Assembly: GCA_902826795.1 (NCBI GenBank)
Contig: CADEGD010000018.1
Span: 1 to 35,154, forward strand
DNA length: 35,154 nt
Source: an uncultured Acidobacteriota bacterium
GTDB lineage: Bacteria; Acidobacteriota; Blastocatellia; Pyrinomonadales; Pyrinomonadaceae
Direction: 5' to 3'
Shown here: positions 1-9,005 of the stretch, piece after piece
Layout: each line of letters opens with the position of its first letter
How positions within the stretch are numbered: position 1 is the first letter of the stretch
Notes under the pieces: generated by a model
The model's input: the letters and a program-made list of their open reading frames with translations, nothing else
Told to the model about the DNA's origin: nothing
The model's database searches: none
Translations under genes and position numbers: made by a program

Positions 1-99
1 TGGTGCAGATATATCTGCGGAGAGGGAAACTATTACATTTTGAAAAAAGAGAGCGATGACTGGAAAATCCTTGAAAAAGTAATGACTTGGATTTCGTGA
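1..99 (+). CDS. C-terminal end of an unidentified protein (partial at window edge)
   Basis: Frame 1 is open from the first base to a TGA at 97-99 and encodes about 32 residues rich in W, Y, K and E, ending DDWKILEKVMTWIS. The pattern of a strand, then K-x-x-D-D-W-K-I, then a terminal helix resembles the last strand of small NTF2-like or lipoprotein-type domains, but the fragment is too short to name a family. The stop lies 5 bases before the hydA start chosen here, so the two genes are probably co-transcribed. The rest of the gene is outside the window. Confidence 0.55.
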   Translation, partial: WCRYICGEGNYYILKKESDDWKILEKVMTWIS

Positions 100-104
100 A
101 AATT

Positions 105-1484
<1,380 letters not shown>

Positions 1485-1502
1485 GTCTTTGGGGGAAGAA
1501 AA

Positions 1503-2129
1503 ATGAAAAGAATTAACGTTTTATTTGTCGTCGTTATCGCAGCTATTTTCATATTCGGAACCGGGTCGACATATGCGAAGCTGGTCACGAAGGAAGAGCG
1601 AAAGGCCGCAGTCAAATATTTGAGGCACACGCAGAAGCTGTTCATGGACTCGGTCAAAGGCCTGAGCGAAGAGCAGTTGAAGTGGAAGCCCGCACCGGAC
1701 AAATGGTCTGTGTTTGAGGTTTCGGAGCACATCGCGTTAGCCGAGTCGTTTTTGTTCGACCTGATCACCGGCCAGATCATGAAGGCCCCGGCGAATTCCG
1801 CGAAAGCATCGGAAGTCACCATGCAGCAGATACAGACGATGGTGCCGGACAGAACGAACAAGTTTCAGGCACCGGAACCGATCCGACCGGACAAGGCACC
1901 GTGGACGTCGATGACGGATACAATGGCGGCGTTCAAGCAGCGCCGGGCGACGACGATCGGCTTCATCGAGGCAGGCAATGACGATATGCGCGAGCGTTTC
2001 TTTATGAATCCCGCGTTTGGTAAAGAGCTTGACGCGTATCTATGGGTCGCATTCCTTTCGGCCCACACTGAACGTCACGTCAAACAGATCGAGGAAGTGA
2101 AAGCGAACTCTGGCTTTCCTAAGAAGTGA
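1503..2129 (+). CDS. Secreted DinB-like (DinB_2 superfamily) four-helix protein
   Basis: A 208-residue protein starting at ATG 1503 behind GGGGGAAG (about 1490-1497). Residues 1-25 are a hydrophobic signal peptide (IAAIFIFGTGSTYA), so it is probably periplasmic. The rest fits the DinB/YfiT fold: GLSEEQLKWKP-PDKWSVFEVSEHIA, a motif typical of DinB_2 proteins, then a C-terminal HTERHVKQIEEVK. H76, H188 and H192 form the expected three-histidine metal site. DinB-fold proteins include thiol-dependent S-transferases, and many members have no known reaction. The gene lies 18 bases after hydA and is probably in the same transcript, but no role in pyrimidine breakdown can be read from the sequence. 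Confidence 0.8.
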   Translation: MKRINVLFVVVIAAIFIFGTGSTYAKLVTKEERKAAVKYLRHTQKLFMDSVKGLSEEQLKWKPAPDKWSVFEVSEHIALAESFLFDLITGQIMKAPANSAKASEVTMQQIQTMVPDRTNKFQAPEPIRPDKAPWTSMTDTMAAFKQRRATTIGFIEAGNDDMRERFFMNPAFGKELDAYLWVAFLSAHTERHVKQIEEVKANSGFPKK

Positions 2130-2189
2130 TCGGATCAGCGAAATGCGCATGGCCAGCCTCCGCCGGTATTTCCGCGATAGGGCGATGAT

Positions 2190-2720
2190 ATGACCGTCAG
2201 GCTGGCCGAGCGTGAGCTCCACACCGAGTTCGGACTCTTTACTGAGATCCTTTTTTCCGACGGTCAACGCGAGTCGATCGCGTTGGTGTTGGGCGATGTC
2301 GCATTTGGCGAAAACGTTCTTTGTCGGGTTCACTCCGCTTGTCTTGGCGGACATGTGTTTAATAGCGTCGAATGCGAATGTGCCGCAGAGATGGCAGCGG
2401 CTCAATCTGTGATCAGCGAAGCAGGCTGCGGTGTGATCATCTATCTCGACCAAGAAGGAAGAGGCAACGGGCATCTTGCCCTGATGAAAAGCATTCCGTT
2501 CAAAAAGGCCGGATTCTCGCAGGGCGAAGCCTACGAAAAGGCCGGATATTCCGCCGATGCTCGTTCTTACGAGCCTGCCGCGGCGCTTCTCAACGAATTG
2601 CAGGTTAGGTCGATCGTACTTCTAACCGATAATCCCTCTAAAGCATCCGAGATAGAGCGGCTTGGTATCTCGGTTGCGTCCACGCAAGACATTTCGGCCA
2701 AACTATCGCAAAATACGTAA
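2190..2720 (+). CDS. Divergent GTP cyclohydrolase II (RibA) homologue
   Basis: GCHII proteins open GTP to start riboflavin synthesis. Zinc ligands are conserved as C51, C62 and C64 (RVHSACLGGHVFNSVECEC), followed by YLDQEGRG (85-92), ADARSY with the catalytic-type arginine R125, and LLTDNPSK (144-151). Residues 85-127 align without gaps to 88-130 of E. coli RibA as I recall it. On that alignment the key tyrosine Y105 is isoleucine (I102), and the arginine before QEGR is aspartate. The protein has 176 residues and lacks about the last 25 of canonical RibA. No other rib gene is nearby, so this looks like a paralogue. It may make a different product, supply flavin for preT/preA, or have another pterin/purine role. 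ATG 2190 follows an AGGG element; apc starts 18 bases downstream. Confidence 0.78.
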   Translation: MTVRLAERELHTEFGLFTEILFSDGQRESIALVLGDVAFGENVLCRVHSACLGGHVFNSVECECAAEMAAAQSVISEAGCGVIIYLDQEGRGNGHLALMKSIPFKKAGFSQGEAYEKAGYSADARSYEPAAALLNELQVRSIVLLTDNPSKASEIERLGISVASTQDISAKLSQNT

Positions 2721-2738
2721 GCTTCTTTCTTGCGATAA

Positions 2739-4094
2739 ATGGACAATTCGATCGTCGTCGAGTCGGGCGTCTCGCGTCCGGCGTCAAATCAATTACTACG
2801 AATATTGGGGATCGGTTTCGGCGTGGCGATCGTTGTCGGCGCCGTGATCGGCGGTTCGGTCATCAGGACATCGGGGATAGTCGCGGGACATCTCGGCAGC
2901 GAATGGCTGATCATCGGCGTGTTGGCTCTCGGAGCCATATGGGCGCTAATGGGCGCAAACATGTACGCCGAGCTTGGAACCATGCTGCCGAAGGCGGGCG
3001 GCGGCTATGTCTTCCTTCGACGGGCATACGGCGATTTTGTCGGCTTCGCCGGCGGCATGAATGATTTCATCATCAACGTCTGCGCGGTCGCTTACATCTC
3101 TATCGTCTGCAGCGAATTTTTCTGCGAGCTTTTCCCGAACCTGCAACCTTGGACCAACCAGATAGCCGTCGTACCGATCCTCGTCTTCGGCTTTCTCAAT
3201 TGGCTCGGCCTGCGCGAGGGCGAACTATCTCAGAAGCTGATGAGTGTGGCAAAGGTGGGAATGTTCGCCGCCTTTATAATTATCTGCTTCGCCTACGGCG
3301 GTTCGCCCAATAATTCCCCGAACGAGTCGGTCGTGCGTTTTGATTCCTACTTCGCTCTTTTCGCCGCGTCGATGCTGGCGTTTCAGGTGGTTAACGAGGG
3401 ATATGCGGGCTGGTATTGCAGCGTGTATTTTTCGGAAGAGAACACCGACCCGGCTCGAAATATTCCGCGTTCGATGTTTGTCGGAATATTGATCGTCGCG
3501 GCGTCATACATTCTTATTTACGCCGCCTTCATGTATGTTCTGCCGATGTCCGAGATGGCCTCGGCCAAGGTTCCGGGAGCGCTGGCGGCCGAGCGAACTA
3601 TCGGGGAGAGCGGAGCGATCGCTGTTACCGTCTTCGGAATTGTAACGACCATCGGTATCGCGAACGCGATCTTGCTTTACGGCCCACGAGTTCCGTTCGC
3701 GATGGCCCGCGACGGATTGCTGCCGGCGAAGCTTGCGGAGGTCAACAGGGGCGGAACTCCATCGGTAGCGCTCGGGGCGCTGGCGCTGCTTAGCTGCATC
3801 GCGGCGCTGACGGGCAGCTTCGAATCGCTGCTTGCGATCACCGCGTTCTTCGCACTGGTCGGCGACGGATTTGTTTACCTCGCGTTGTTCATTCTTCGCC
3901 GCAACGAACCCGATATTCCGCGACCCTATCGCGCTTGGGGCTACCCGATCGTTCCCGGCTTGACGCTTCTCGTCGCGACGGTCTTCTTTGTCGGTTATCT
4001 AGTGAGTAACCCAGCAAACAGCCTTGTAGCGTTCGTGATCATCTCGTTGTTCGCCCCAGCCTACCTTCTGCTTAGATCACGTTCACGAGCTTAG
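2739..4094 (+). CDS. APC-family amino acid permease
   Basis: A 451-residue polytopic membrane protein with about 12 hydrophobic segments. The N-terminal signature GIGFGVAIVVGAVIGGSVIRTSG, with a glycine-rich unwound TM1, is the substrate-binding helix of the APC superfamily (LAT/SteT-like branch). It is followed by WALMGANMYAELGTMLPKAGGGYVFLRRAYG, also typical. It should exchange or symport amino acids at the inner membrane. In this locus it could export or import beta-alanine, beta-aminoisobutyrate or another amine, but specificity cannot be read. It lies 18 bases after the RibA-like gene and 68 bases before the NCS1 gene. Confidence 0.88.
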   Translation: MDNSIVVESGVSRPASNQLLRILGIGFGVAIVVGAVIGGSVIRTSGIVAGHLGSEWLIIGVLALGAIWALMGANMYAELGTMLPKAGGGYVFLRRAYGDFVGFAGGMNDFIINVCAVAYISIVCSEFFCELFPNLQPWTNQIAVVPILVFGFLNWLGLREGELSQKLMSVAKVGMFAAFIIICFAYGGSPNNSPNESVVRFDSYFALFAASMLAFQVVNEGYAGWYCSVYFSEENTDPARNIPRSMFVGILIVAASYILIYAAFMYVLPMSEMASAKVPGALAAERTIGESGAIAVTVFGIVTTIGIANAILLYGPRVPFAMARDGLLPAKLAEVNRGGTPSVALGALALLSCIAALTGSFESLLAITAFFALVGDGFVYLALFILRRNEPDIPRPYRAWGYPIVPGLTLLVATVFFVGYLVSNPANSLVAFVIISLFAPAYLLLRSRSRA

Positions 4095-4162
4095 TGGCAG
4101 TTTTTTGAATAATTTGGGCTATACTAGCGGCGTTCATTTCTTGCGCCCCAATCTAATTTTGT

Positions 4163-5659
4163 ATGAGCGATTCACCCGATCTTCATCAAGCTGACTTTGA
4201 AGAGCTTAGGGAGGATGTGTCTGCCTCGCCGCTGTGGAATCACGATCTAGCCCCGACGACGATCGAGCAGCGGACGTGGTCGACGTGGAATATTGCGGCG
4301 CTCTGGATCGGGATGAGCGTGGTGATCACGACGTATACGCTCGCCGGCGGATTTATCGAGGCCGGAATGACGTGGTGGCAGGCGATGATCACCATACTGC
4401 TCGGTAACACGGTCGTGCTGATCCCGATGGTTCTGAACGCACACGCGGGCACAAAGTATGGCGTGTCGTTTCCGGTGCTGGCGAGGGCTTCGTTCGGCAC
4501 GAAGGGAGCGAACATTCCTGCAATATTGCGAGCGATCGTCGCGTGCGGATGGTTTGGCATTCAGACGTGGATCGGCGGCAAAGCGATCGATGCGTTGTTC
4601 GCGGCGTTGTGGAGCGGTTGGACGGGAATCGATGCGATGATCGGCGGAAATCCGCTGCACACGTGGATATCGTTCTTTCTATTCTGGATCATCCAAGTCG
4701 TCATTATTCTGAGAGGCATCGAAGGGATCAAACATCTTGAATCGTTGTCCGCTCCGATCTTGCTGCTTGGTGGACTCGTGCTTCTTGTATGGGCGGCGAG
4801 CGCGGCGGGCGGCCTCGGCAATGTACTCTCTGGTGTATCAGTCTTGCAGAAACGACAGGCTGATTTCTGGACCATCTTTCCGGGAGCTTTGACCGCCTCG
4901 GTTGGATACTGGGCGACGTTGAGCTTAAACATCCCGGATTTCACACGGTACGCAAAGTCGCAACGATCGCAGATGCTCGGGCAAGCGTTGGGCCTTCCGA
5001 CCACGATGACCGCGTTTGCGTTTATCGGCGTTGCTGTAACGAGTGCGACGGTGATCATCTACGGCGAAGCGATCCCCGATCCGGTCGAGCTGATCAAGAA
5101 ATTCGACAGCACGTTGGTGATATTGTTCGCGATGATCGTCATCTTCGCAGCTCAGCTTTCTACAAACATGGCCGCGAACGTCGTCTCGCCGTCGAACGAT
5201 TTTTCGAACCTTGCGCCAAAGAAAATCTCTTATGCAATGGGCGGACTGATCACGGCTGTGATCGGAATCCTGATGATGCCGTGGCAGTTGATGTCGTCGA
5301 TGGGAGCATATATTTTCACATGGCTGATCGGATATTCGGGGTTGATGGGAGCGATCGGCGGGATATTGATCTGTGATTATTTTCTCATCAGAAACAAGCG
5401 TCTAGAGCTTGCTGAGCTGTTCAAAACTGACGGCATTTACTCGTATGGCGACGGCTTTAACTGGCGGGCGATATTTGCCCTTGCTGTCGCGATCGCACCG
5501 GTCGTGCCGGGTTTTATTCGTGCGGCGACGACGGCCGGCGGCCAGGTCTCTGATCCGAATATTTTTGACACCCTTTATATCTATGCTTGGTTCGTAACGT
5601 TCGGAATAGCTTTCTTGCTTTATTACGCACTGATGTCGGGTCGTAGGAGGAATAGCTAG
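4163..5659 (+). CDS. NCS1-family nucleobase/hydantoin:cation symporter
   Basis: A 498-residue transporter with about 12 TM segments. It carries NCS1 signatures: an N-terminal WSTWNIAALWIGM, then WFGIQTWIGG, which holds the tryptophan and glutamine that bind the ligand in Mhp1 (W117/Q121 there). These are followed by GYWATLSLNIPDFTRYAK, matching the second stacking tryptophan, and AQLSTNMAANVVSPSNDFSN in TM8. Family substrates are uracil, allantoin, hydantoins, cytosine and thiamine. With the reductive pyrimidine genes around it, uracil, thymine or dihydropyrimidine uptake is most likely (inference). TATACT at 4120-4125 could be a -10 element giving a leader of about 30 nt, but no good -35 is visible. 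Confidence 0.92.
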   Translation: MSDSPDLHQADFEELREDVSASPLWNHDLAPTTIEQRTWSTWNIAALWIGMSVVITTYTLAGGFIEAGMTWWQAMITILLGNTVVLIPMVLNAHAGTKYGVSFPVLARASFGTKGANIPAILRAIVACGWFGIQTWIGGKAIDALFAALWSGWTGIDAMIGGNPLHTWISFFLFWIIQVVIILRGIEGIKHLESLSAPILLLGGLVLLVWAASAAGGLGNVLSGVSVLQKRQADFWTIFPGALTASVGYWATLSLNIPDFTRYAKSQRSQMLGQALGLPTTMTAFAFIGVAVTSATVIIYGEAIPDPVELIKKFDSTLVILFAMIVIFAAQLSTNMAANVVSPSNDFSNLAPKKISYAMGGLITAVIGILMMPWQLMSSMGAYIFTWLIGYSGLMGAIGGILICDYFLIRNKRLELAELFKTDGIYSYGDGFNWRAIFALAVAIAPVVPGFIRAATTAGGQVSDPNIFDTLYIYAWFVTFGIAFLLYYALMSGRRRNS

Positions 5660-5662
5660 AGA

Positions 5663-5696
5663 CCGCCGACGTTCGTTATCTATCGATAGTCGGCGG
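5663..5696. terminator. Hairpin between convergent NCS1 and DUF4394 genes
   Basis: An 8-bp perfect stem, CCGCCGAC (5663-5670) with GTCGGCGG (5689-5696), encloses an 18-base AT-rich loop between two convergent genes. There is no T tract on either side, so it may act as a weak bidirectional terminator or just stabilise 3' ends. Confidence 0.4.
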
Positions 5697-5721
5697 CCGC
5701 TGGCAAAATCCTACAGACTGC

Positions 5722-6624
5722 CTATCGCTGGTCTAGCGGAATCGCAATATCGACTATTCGATTCGATGACCGGAACGAGCCTTGAAGATACGTCTTGCCG
5801 GTCGTCAGGGATACTGAATAGAATCGGCTGCTTCCATCTGAAGAAGTCAGAACCGCATAACCCGCGTTGCTGACGGTCGATCCGTCATCAAGCCGACTGT
5901 AGATGTCGAACCCGGCGGTGGCGTTTACGTCCAATCCCAGTTTTCCGGTGGCGGCAAGTATGCCATTGTTTGCCGGAGACTGGATCGCTACCTGATCGAG
6001 ATTTGTATCGAGATCGAAGAGCGTGGTCGCGGTATTGGGATCGAGATCGTTGTTGGTGTATGCCGCACCGGTTAGTCCGGGTGCTGCGACAGGTGACGCC
6101 GGAGGAGGTGTGTAGGTTAAGATTCCGTCACGCAGAGTCACACCGCCGGCGTTCACGTTATGGCGAAGGTTTTGGCCAGTGTCGCTGAGGATCCGAAGCC
6201 TGTCAGCGGCCGGATTAAAATCGACGCCGAACGCGGTTCCTTCAAGCGGGATGGTCAGCGAGTTTACAAATGTTGCGTAACCGTTGTCAGTGTCGATGGT
6301 GTAAACGCCGCCGCCGTTACCTACGCCGTACAGCTTTCCATCCTGCACCCGAAAATCAATGCCTATCAACGCGGTGTCTGAACCGGTCAGCCCGGAAACC
6401 GTACCGATGTTTCGCACGTTCCGGGTATTGGTCTCGCTAAAACAAACGATTCGCTGATCGGACGTAAGGCCGATCACCCGCAACCCGCGGTCGAAGAAAA
6501 AGTAGCTGCCATTATTTCCACGCCCGGAACACGCCGAGCCACCACCGTGGTTCTTTTCCTGAGCGAACGCAAACGACACCACCGCTGCCACGGCGATAGC
6601 CGCGGCGACAAAATTTCTTAACAT
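5722..6624 (-). CDS. Secreted DUF4394 domain protein
   Basis: A 300-residue protein on the strand opposite its neighbours. Residues 1-22 (MLRNFVAAAIAVAAVVSFAFAQ) are a signal peptide. The remainder matches DUF4394: VIGLTSDQRIVCF, IGIDFRVQDGKLYGVGNGGGVYTID, GVDFNPAADRLRILSDTGQNLRHN, YTNNDLDPNTATTLFDLDTNLDQV and a C-terminal LTTGKTYLQGSF. The repeated small-strand pattern suggests a beta-propeller-like exported protein; no enzymatic role is known for the family. A good ribosome site, CAGGAGAATTT, lies directly before ATG. It breaks the plus-strand pyrimidine locus in two and has no visible link to it. Confidence 0.87.
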   Translation of the reverse strand: MLRNFVAAAIAVAAVVSFAFAQEKNHGGGSACSGRGNNGSYFFFDRGLRVIGLTSDQRIVCFSETNTRNVRNIGTVSGLTGSDTALIGIDFRVQDGKLYGVGNGGGVYTIDTDNGYATFVNSLTIPLEGTAFGVDFNPAADRLRILSDTGQNLRHNVNAGGVTLRDGILTYTPPPASPVAAPGLTGAAYTNNDLDPNTATTLFDLDTNLDQVAIQSPANNGILAATGKLGLDVNATAGFDIYSRLDDGSTVSNAGYAVLTSSDGSSRFYSVSLTTGKTYLQGSFRSSNRIVDIAIPLDQR

Positions 6625-6848
6625 AAATTCTCCTGATTAGACCGCTAGAACGTACTTCTGACGGGGGCGAATCCCCGGCGAAAGGTGTTGCCAACGCCGG
6701 ATGCCGCGATGGCTCTTATGCCGATTCAGATCTCGAGCGAACTGAAAGAATGGTGACTAGTCATGTGTATGTTCGCCGTCAATTTTGTGGTAGATTCAGC
6801 GGTGATAACATTTGCCGTTAAGTTACTGGTGATCGCTGAAAAATTGAT
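6625..6848. other. Divergent intergenic region
   Basis: 224 bases between the divergent DUF4394 and beta-ureidopropionase genes. It must contain promoters for both. I see no convincing -35/-10 pair, hairpin or small gene in it. Confidence 0.5.
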
Positions 6849-7718
6849 ATGGCACGCGTAGTCAAAGCCGGACTAATTCAAGCTCATAATGTGGCTCCCG
6901 CGGATGCTCCGATCGTGGAGATCAAAAAAGCAAATATCGACAATCAGATGAAGCTGGTCGAAGATGCCGCGAAACAGGGTGTACAGATGCTCTGCTTTCA
7001 GGAGATCTTCACCACACCTTACTTCTGCGCCGAGCAGCAGACGCGCTGGTATGAGGCGGTCGAGAAAGTTCCTAACGGGCCGACGGTAAAGCTGATGCAG
7101 GACGTTGCGAAGCAGCATGGCATGGTACTGATCGTGCCGATCTATGAAGAAGAACAGACGGGCATTTACTACAACACGGCGGCGGTGATCGACGCGGACG
7201 GGAAGTATCTCGGCAAGTATCGCAAGACTCACATTCCGCACGTCGCTCCCGGGTTTTGGGAGAAGTTCTATTTTCGGCCGGGTAATCTCGGTTATCCGTG
7301 TTTCGATACCGCGTTCGCCCGCATCGGAGTTTACATCTGTTACGACCGGCATTTTCCTGAAGGAGCCCGATGCTTAGGCTTGAACGGCGCAGAGATCATC
7401 TTCAATCCATCTGCGACCGTCGCAGGCTTAAGTGAATATCTGTGGAAATTGGAGCAGCCCGCTCACGCGGTAGCTAACGGTTATTTCGTCGGTGCGATCA
7501 ATCGCGTTGGAACGGAAGAACCCTGGAACATCGGTGAGTTTTACGGACAAAGTTATTTTTGCGATCCGCGCGGGCAGATCATCGCCGAAGGCTCACGGGA
7601 TCAGGACGAGCTCGTCGTCGCCGATCTAGACATGGATAAGATCCGCGAAGTTCGAAACACTTGGCAGTTCTTCCGCGATCGCCGCCCCGATGCATACGAG
7701 GCGATCGTCGCTGATTGA
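6849..7718 (+). CDS. Beta-ureidopropionase (N-carbamoyl-beta-alanine amidohydrolase)
   Basis: Nitrilase-superfamily amidase that cleaves N-carbamoyl-beta-alanine to beta-alanine, CO2 and ammonia, the third step of the reductive pyrimidine pathway. The catalytic triad is visible: E52 (CFQEIF), K126 (KYRKTHIPH) and C164 (YICYDRHFPEGAR), plus the supporting E138. NGAEIIFNPSAT, AINRVGTE and FYGQSYFCDP are close to what I recall of animal UPB1, which favours this over N-carbamoylputrescine amidase. At 289 aa it has the normal bacterial length. It opens the second half of the pyrimidine cluster; the next gene starts 2 bases after its stop. Confidence 0.88.
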   Translation: MARVVKAGLIQAHNVAPADAPIVEIKKANIDNQMKLVEDAAKQGVQMLCFQEIFTTPYFCAEQQTRWYEAVEKVPNGPTVKLMQDVAKQHGMVLIVPIYEEEQTGIYYNTAAVIDADGKYLGKYRKTHIPHVAPGFWEKFYFRPGNLGYPCFDTAFARIGVYICYDRHFPEGARCLGLNGAEIIFNPSATVAGLSEYLWKLEQPAHAVANGYFVGAINRVGTEEPWNIGEFYGQSYFCDPRGQIIAEGSRDQDELVVADLDMDKIREVRNTWQFFRDRRPDAYEAIVAD

Positions 7719-7720
7719 TT

Positions 7721-8518
7721 ATGAAACTCTTATTCAGATCTCTAGGGGTGGTCATTACGGCTTTTTTGTTGTTCAGCCCGCACAGTGCTCAGACGGTTTC
7801 GTCCGTCGAGAACGAGATAGTCCGGCATCTCGATAACATTTCGAAGTTCGGTAATTACGGTGGCACTTCCGACGACGATAAGGTCTACGCGGAAAATCGT
7901 GAGTTGAGAAAAAAACTGGTTCGCTATGGTAAACGCTCCGATGTTCTCATGTATTCCTTTCCCAAACTGAAAGGGAAGATGCAGGTTTCAACGTCAAGGG
8001 ACGGGAATCTCCGTATCTATTCGTGGGATGAAGAAACCGGTGGAACGATGCACGACCACGACAGTGTTTTTCAGTACCGAGGAAGTAACGGAAAGGTTTT
8101 TTCGTGGGCTGTGACAGATGATGAAAGTAACCAAGATGTCGGAGCGTTCTATCACGATATTTTCCAGCTCAGCACTGGAAAGGGGACAGTCTATTTGGCC
8201 GTATCGACCTTTGTCGCTTCCACGTCACTTGCTGGACAGTCTATTAAGGTTTTACGAATTCAGAGCAACAGACTTGAACGTGATACGAAGCTGATAAGGA
8301 CTGCAAGCGGTTTACAGAATTCGATAAATTTCCAATACGATTTCTTCTCGGTGGTCGATCGACCCGAGCGGCCGGTCAAGCTCTTCACATTTAATGCTGC
8401 CCGAAAAGAATTCAAATTTCCGGTCGTGATCGAAGACGAAAAAACCCCACAAGGGCGTGTCACTAACAACTTCATCACTTACCGTTTCAACGGCACTCAT
8501 TTCGTAAAGGTGAATTAG
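7721..8518 (+). CDS. Exported protein of unknown function
   Basis: ATG 7721 gives 265 residues (a TTG two codons earlier overlaps the upstream stop and is unlikely). Residues 1-25 form a signal peptide (LGVVITAFLLFSPHSAQ), then a soluble, charged domain with YSFPKLKGKMQVSTSRDGNLRIYSWD and a C-terminal NNFITYRFNGTHFVKVN, suggesting an all-beta fold. I do not recognise a family. The stop TAG overlaps the GTG start of the Rid gene by one base, so the two are almost certainly translated from one mRNA even though one product is exported and the other cytosolic. Confidence 0.75.
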   Translation: MKLLFRSLGVVITAFLLFSPHSAQTVSSVENEIVRHLDNISKFGNYGGTSDDDKVYAENRELRKKLVRYGKRSDVLMYSFPKLKGKMQVSTSRDGNLRIYSWDEETGGTMHDHDSVFQYRGSNGKVFSWAVTDDESNQDVGAFYHDIFQLSTGKGTVYLAVSTFVASTSLAGQSIKVLRIQSNRLERDTKLIRTASGLQNSINFQYDFFSVVDRPERPVKLFTFNAARKEFKFPVVIEDEKTPQGRVTNNFITYRFNGTHFVKVN

Positions 8519-8904
8519 TGCGGCACAGAGAGAGATATTCGTCAGGCAAGAAATGGGAGTCGATCGTCGGTTATTCGCGGGCTGTCCGCGTTGGTGACCG
8601 CATTTACGTGACGGGCACGACCGCTACTGATGAGAACAGTAATGTTGTTGGCATAGGTGATGCGTATGCTCAAACGGTTCAATGTATTCTCAACATAGAG
8701 AGAGCGTTGAAACACTTCGACGCAACTCTTGAAAACATCGTTCGCACGCGGATGTTCGTGACCGACATTACCCGCTGGGAAGAATACGGACGTGCCCACG
8801 GCGAATATTTCCGCGAGATCATGCCTGCGACGACGATGGTCGAAGTCTCGGGACTGATCGATCCGCATATGCTTGTGGAGATAGAAGCGGACGCCGAGTT
8901 TTGA
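8518..8904 (+). CDS. Rid (YjgF/YER057c/UK114) family protein without the deaminase arginine
   Basis: A 128-residue Rid protein with GTG start overlapping the previous stop. Family motifs: SIVGYSRAVRVGDRIYVTGTTA, Q52-x-x-Q for trimer packing, RTRMFVTDI and VEIEADAEF. RidA and RutC hydrolyse enamine/imine intermediates and rely on an arginine in PAR(S/T) (R105 in E. coli RidA). Here the same place reads PATTMVEV, so the arginine is threonine (T105). This places it with the Rid groups that lack known 2-aminoacrylate deaminase activity. Its position beside pyrimidine enzymes recalls RutC of the Rut pathway, but the residue change argues against the same chemistry. Confidence 0.88.
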   Translation: MRHRERYSSGKKWESIVGYSRAVRVGDRIYVTGTTATDENSNVVGIGDAYAQTVQCILNIERALKHFDATLENIVRTRMFVTDITRWEEYGRAHGEYFREIMPATTMVEVSGLIDPHMLVEIEADAEF

Positions 8905-8910
8905 TTTTTG

Positions 8911-8996
8911 CCACCGAGCACACAGAGATCGCGGGATGGTAATTTGAAATCGGTTTGCCCCCGAATCTCCGTCCGCTCAGTGTCCCTCCGCGGTAA
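8911..8996. repeat. Degenerate REP-like inverted repeat
   Basis: The gap between the Rid gene and preT begins with GCCACCGAGCACACAGAG and ends with CTCAGTGTCCCTCCGCGGT. These arms are imperfect reverse complements of one another and resemble the CACCGAGGACACGGAG-type intergenic palindrome I recall from many soil bacterial genomes. No transposase is present. It could also attenuate transcription between the two genes. Confidence 0.4.
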
Positions 8997-9005
8997 GTGA
9001 TTGCT

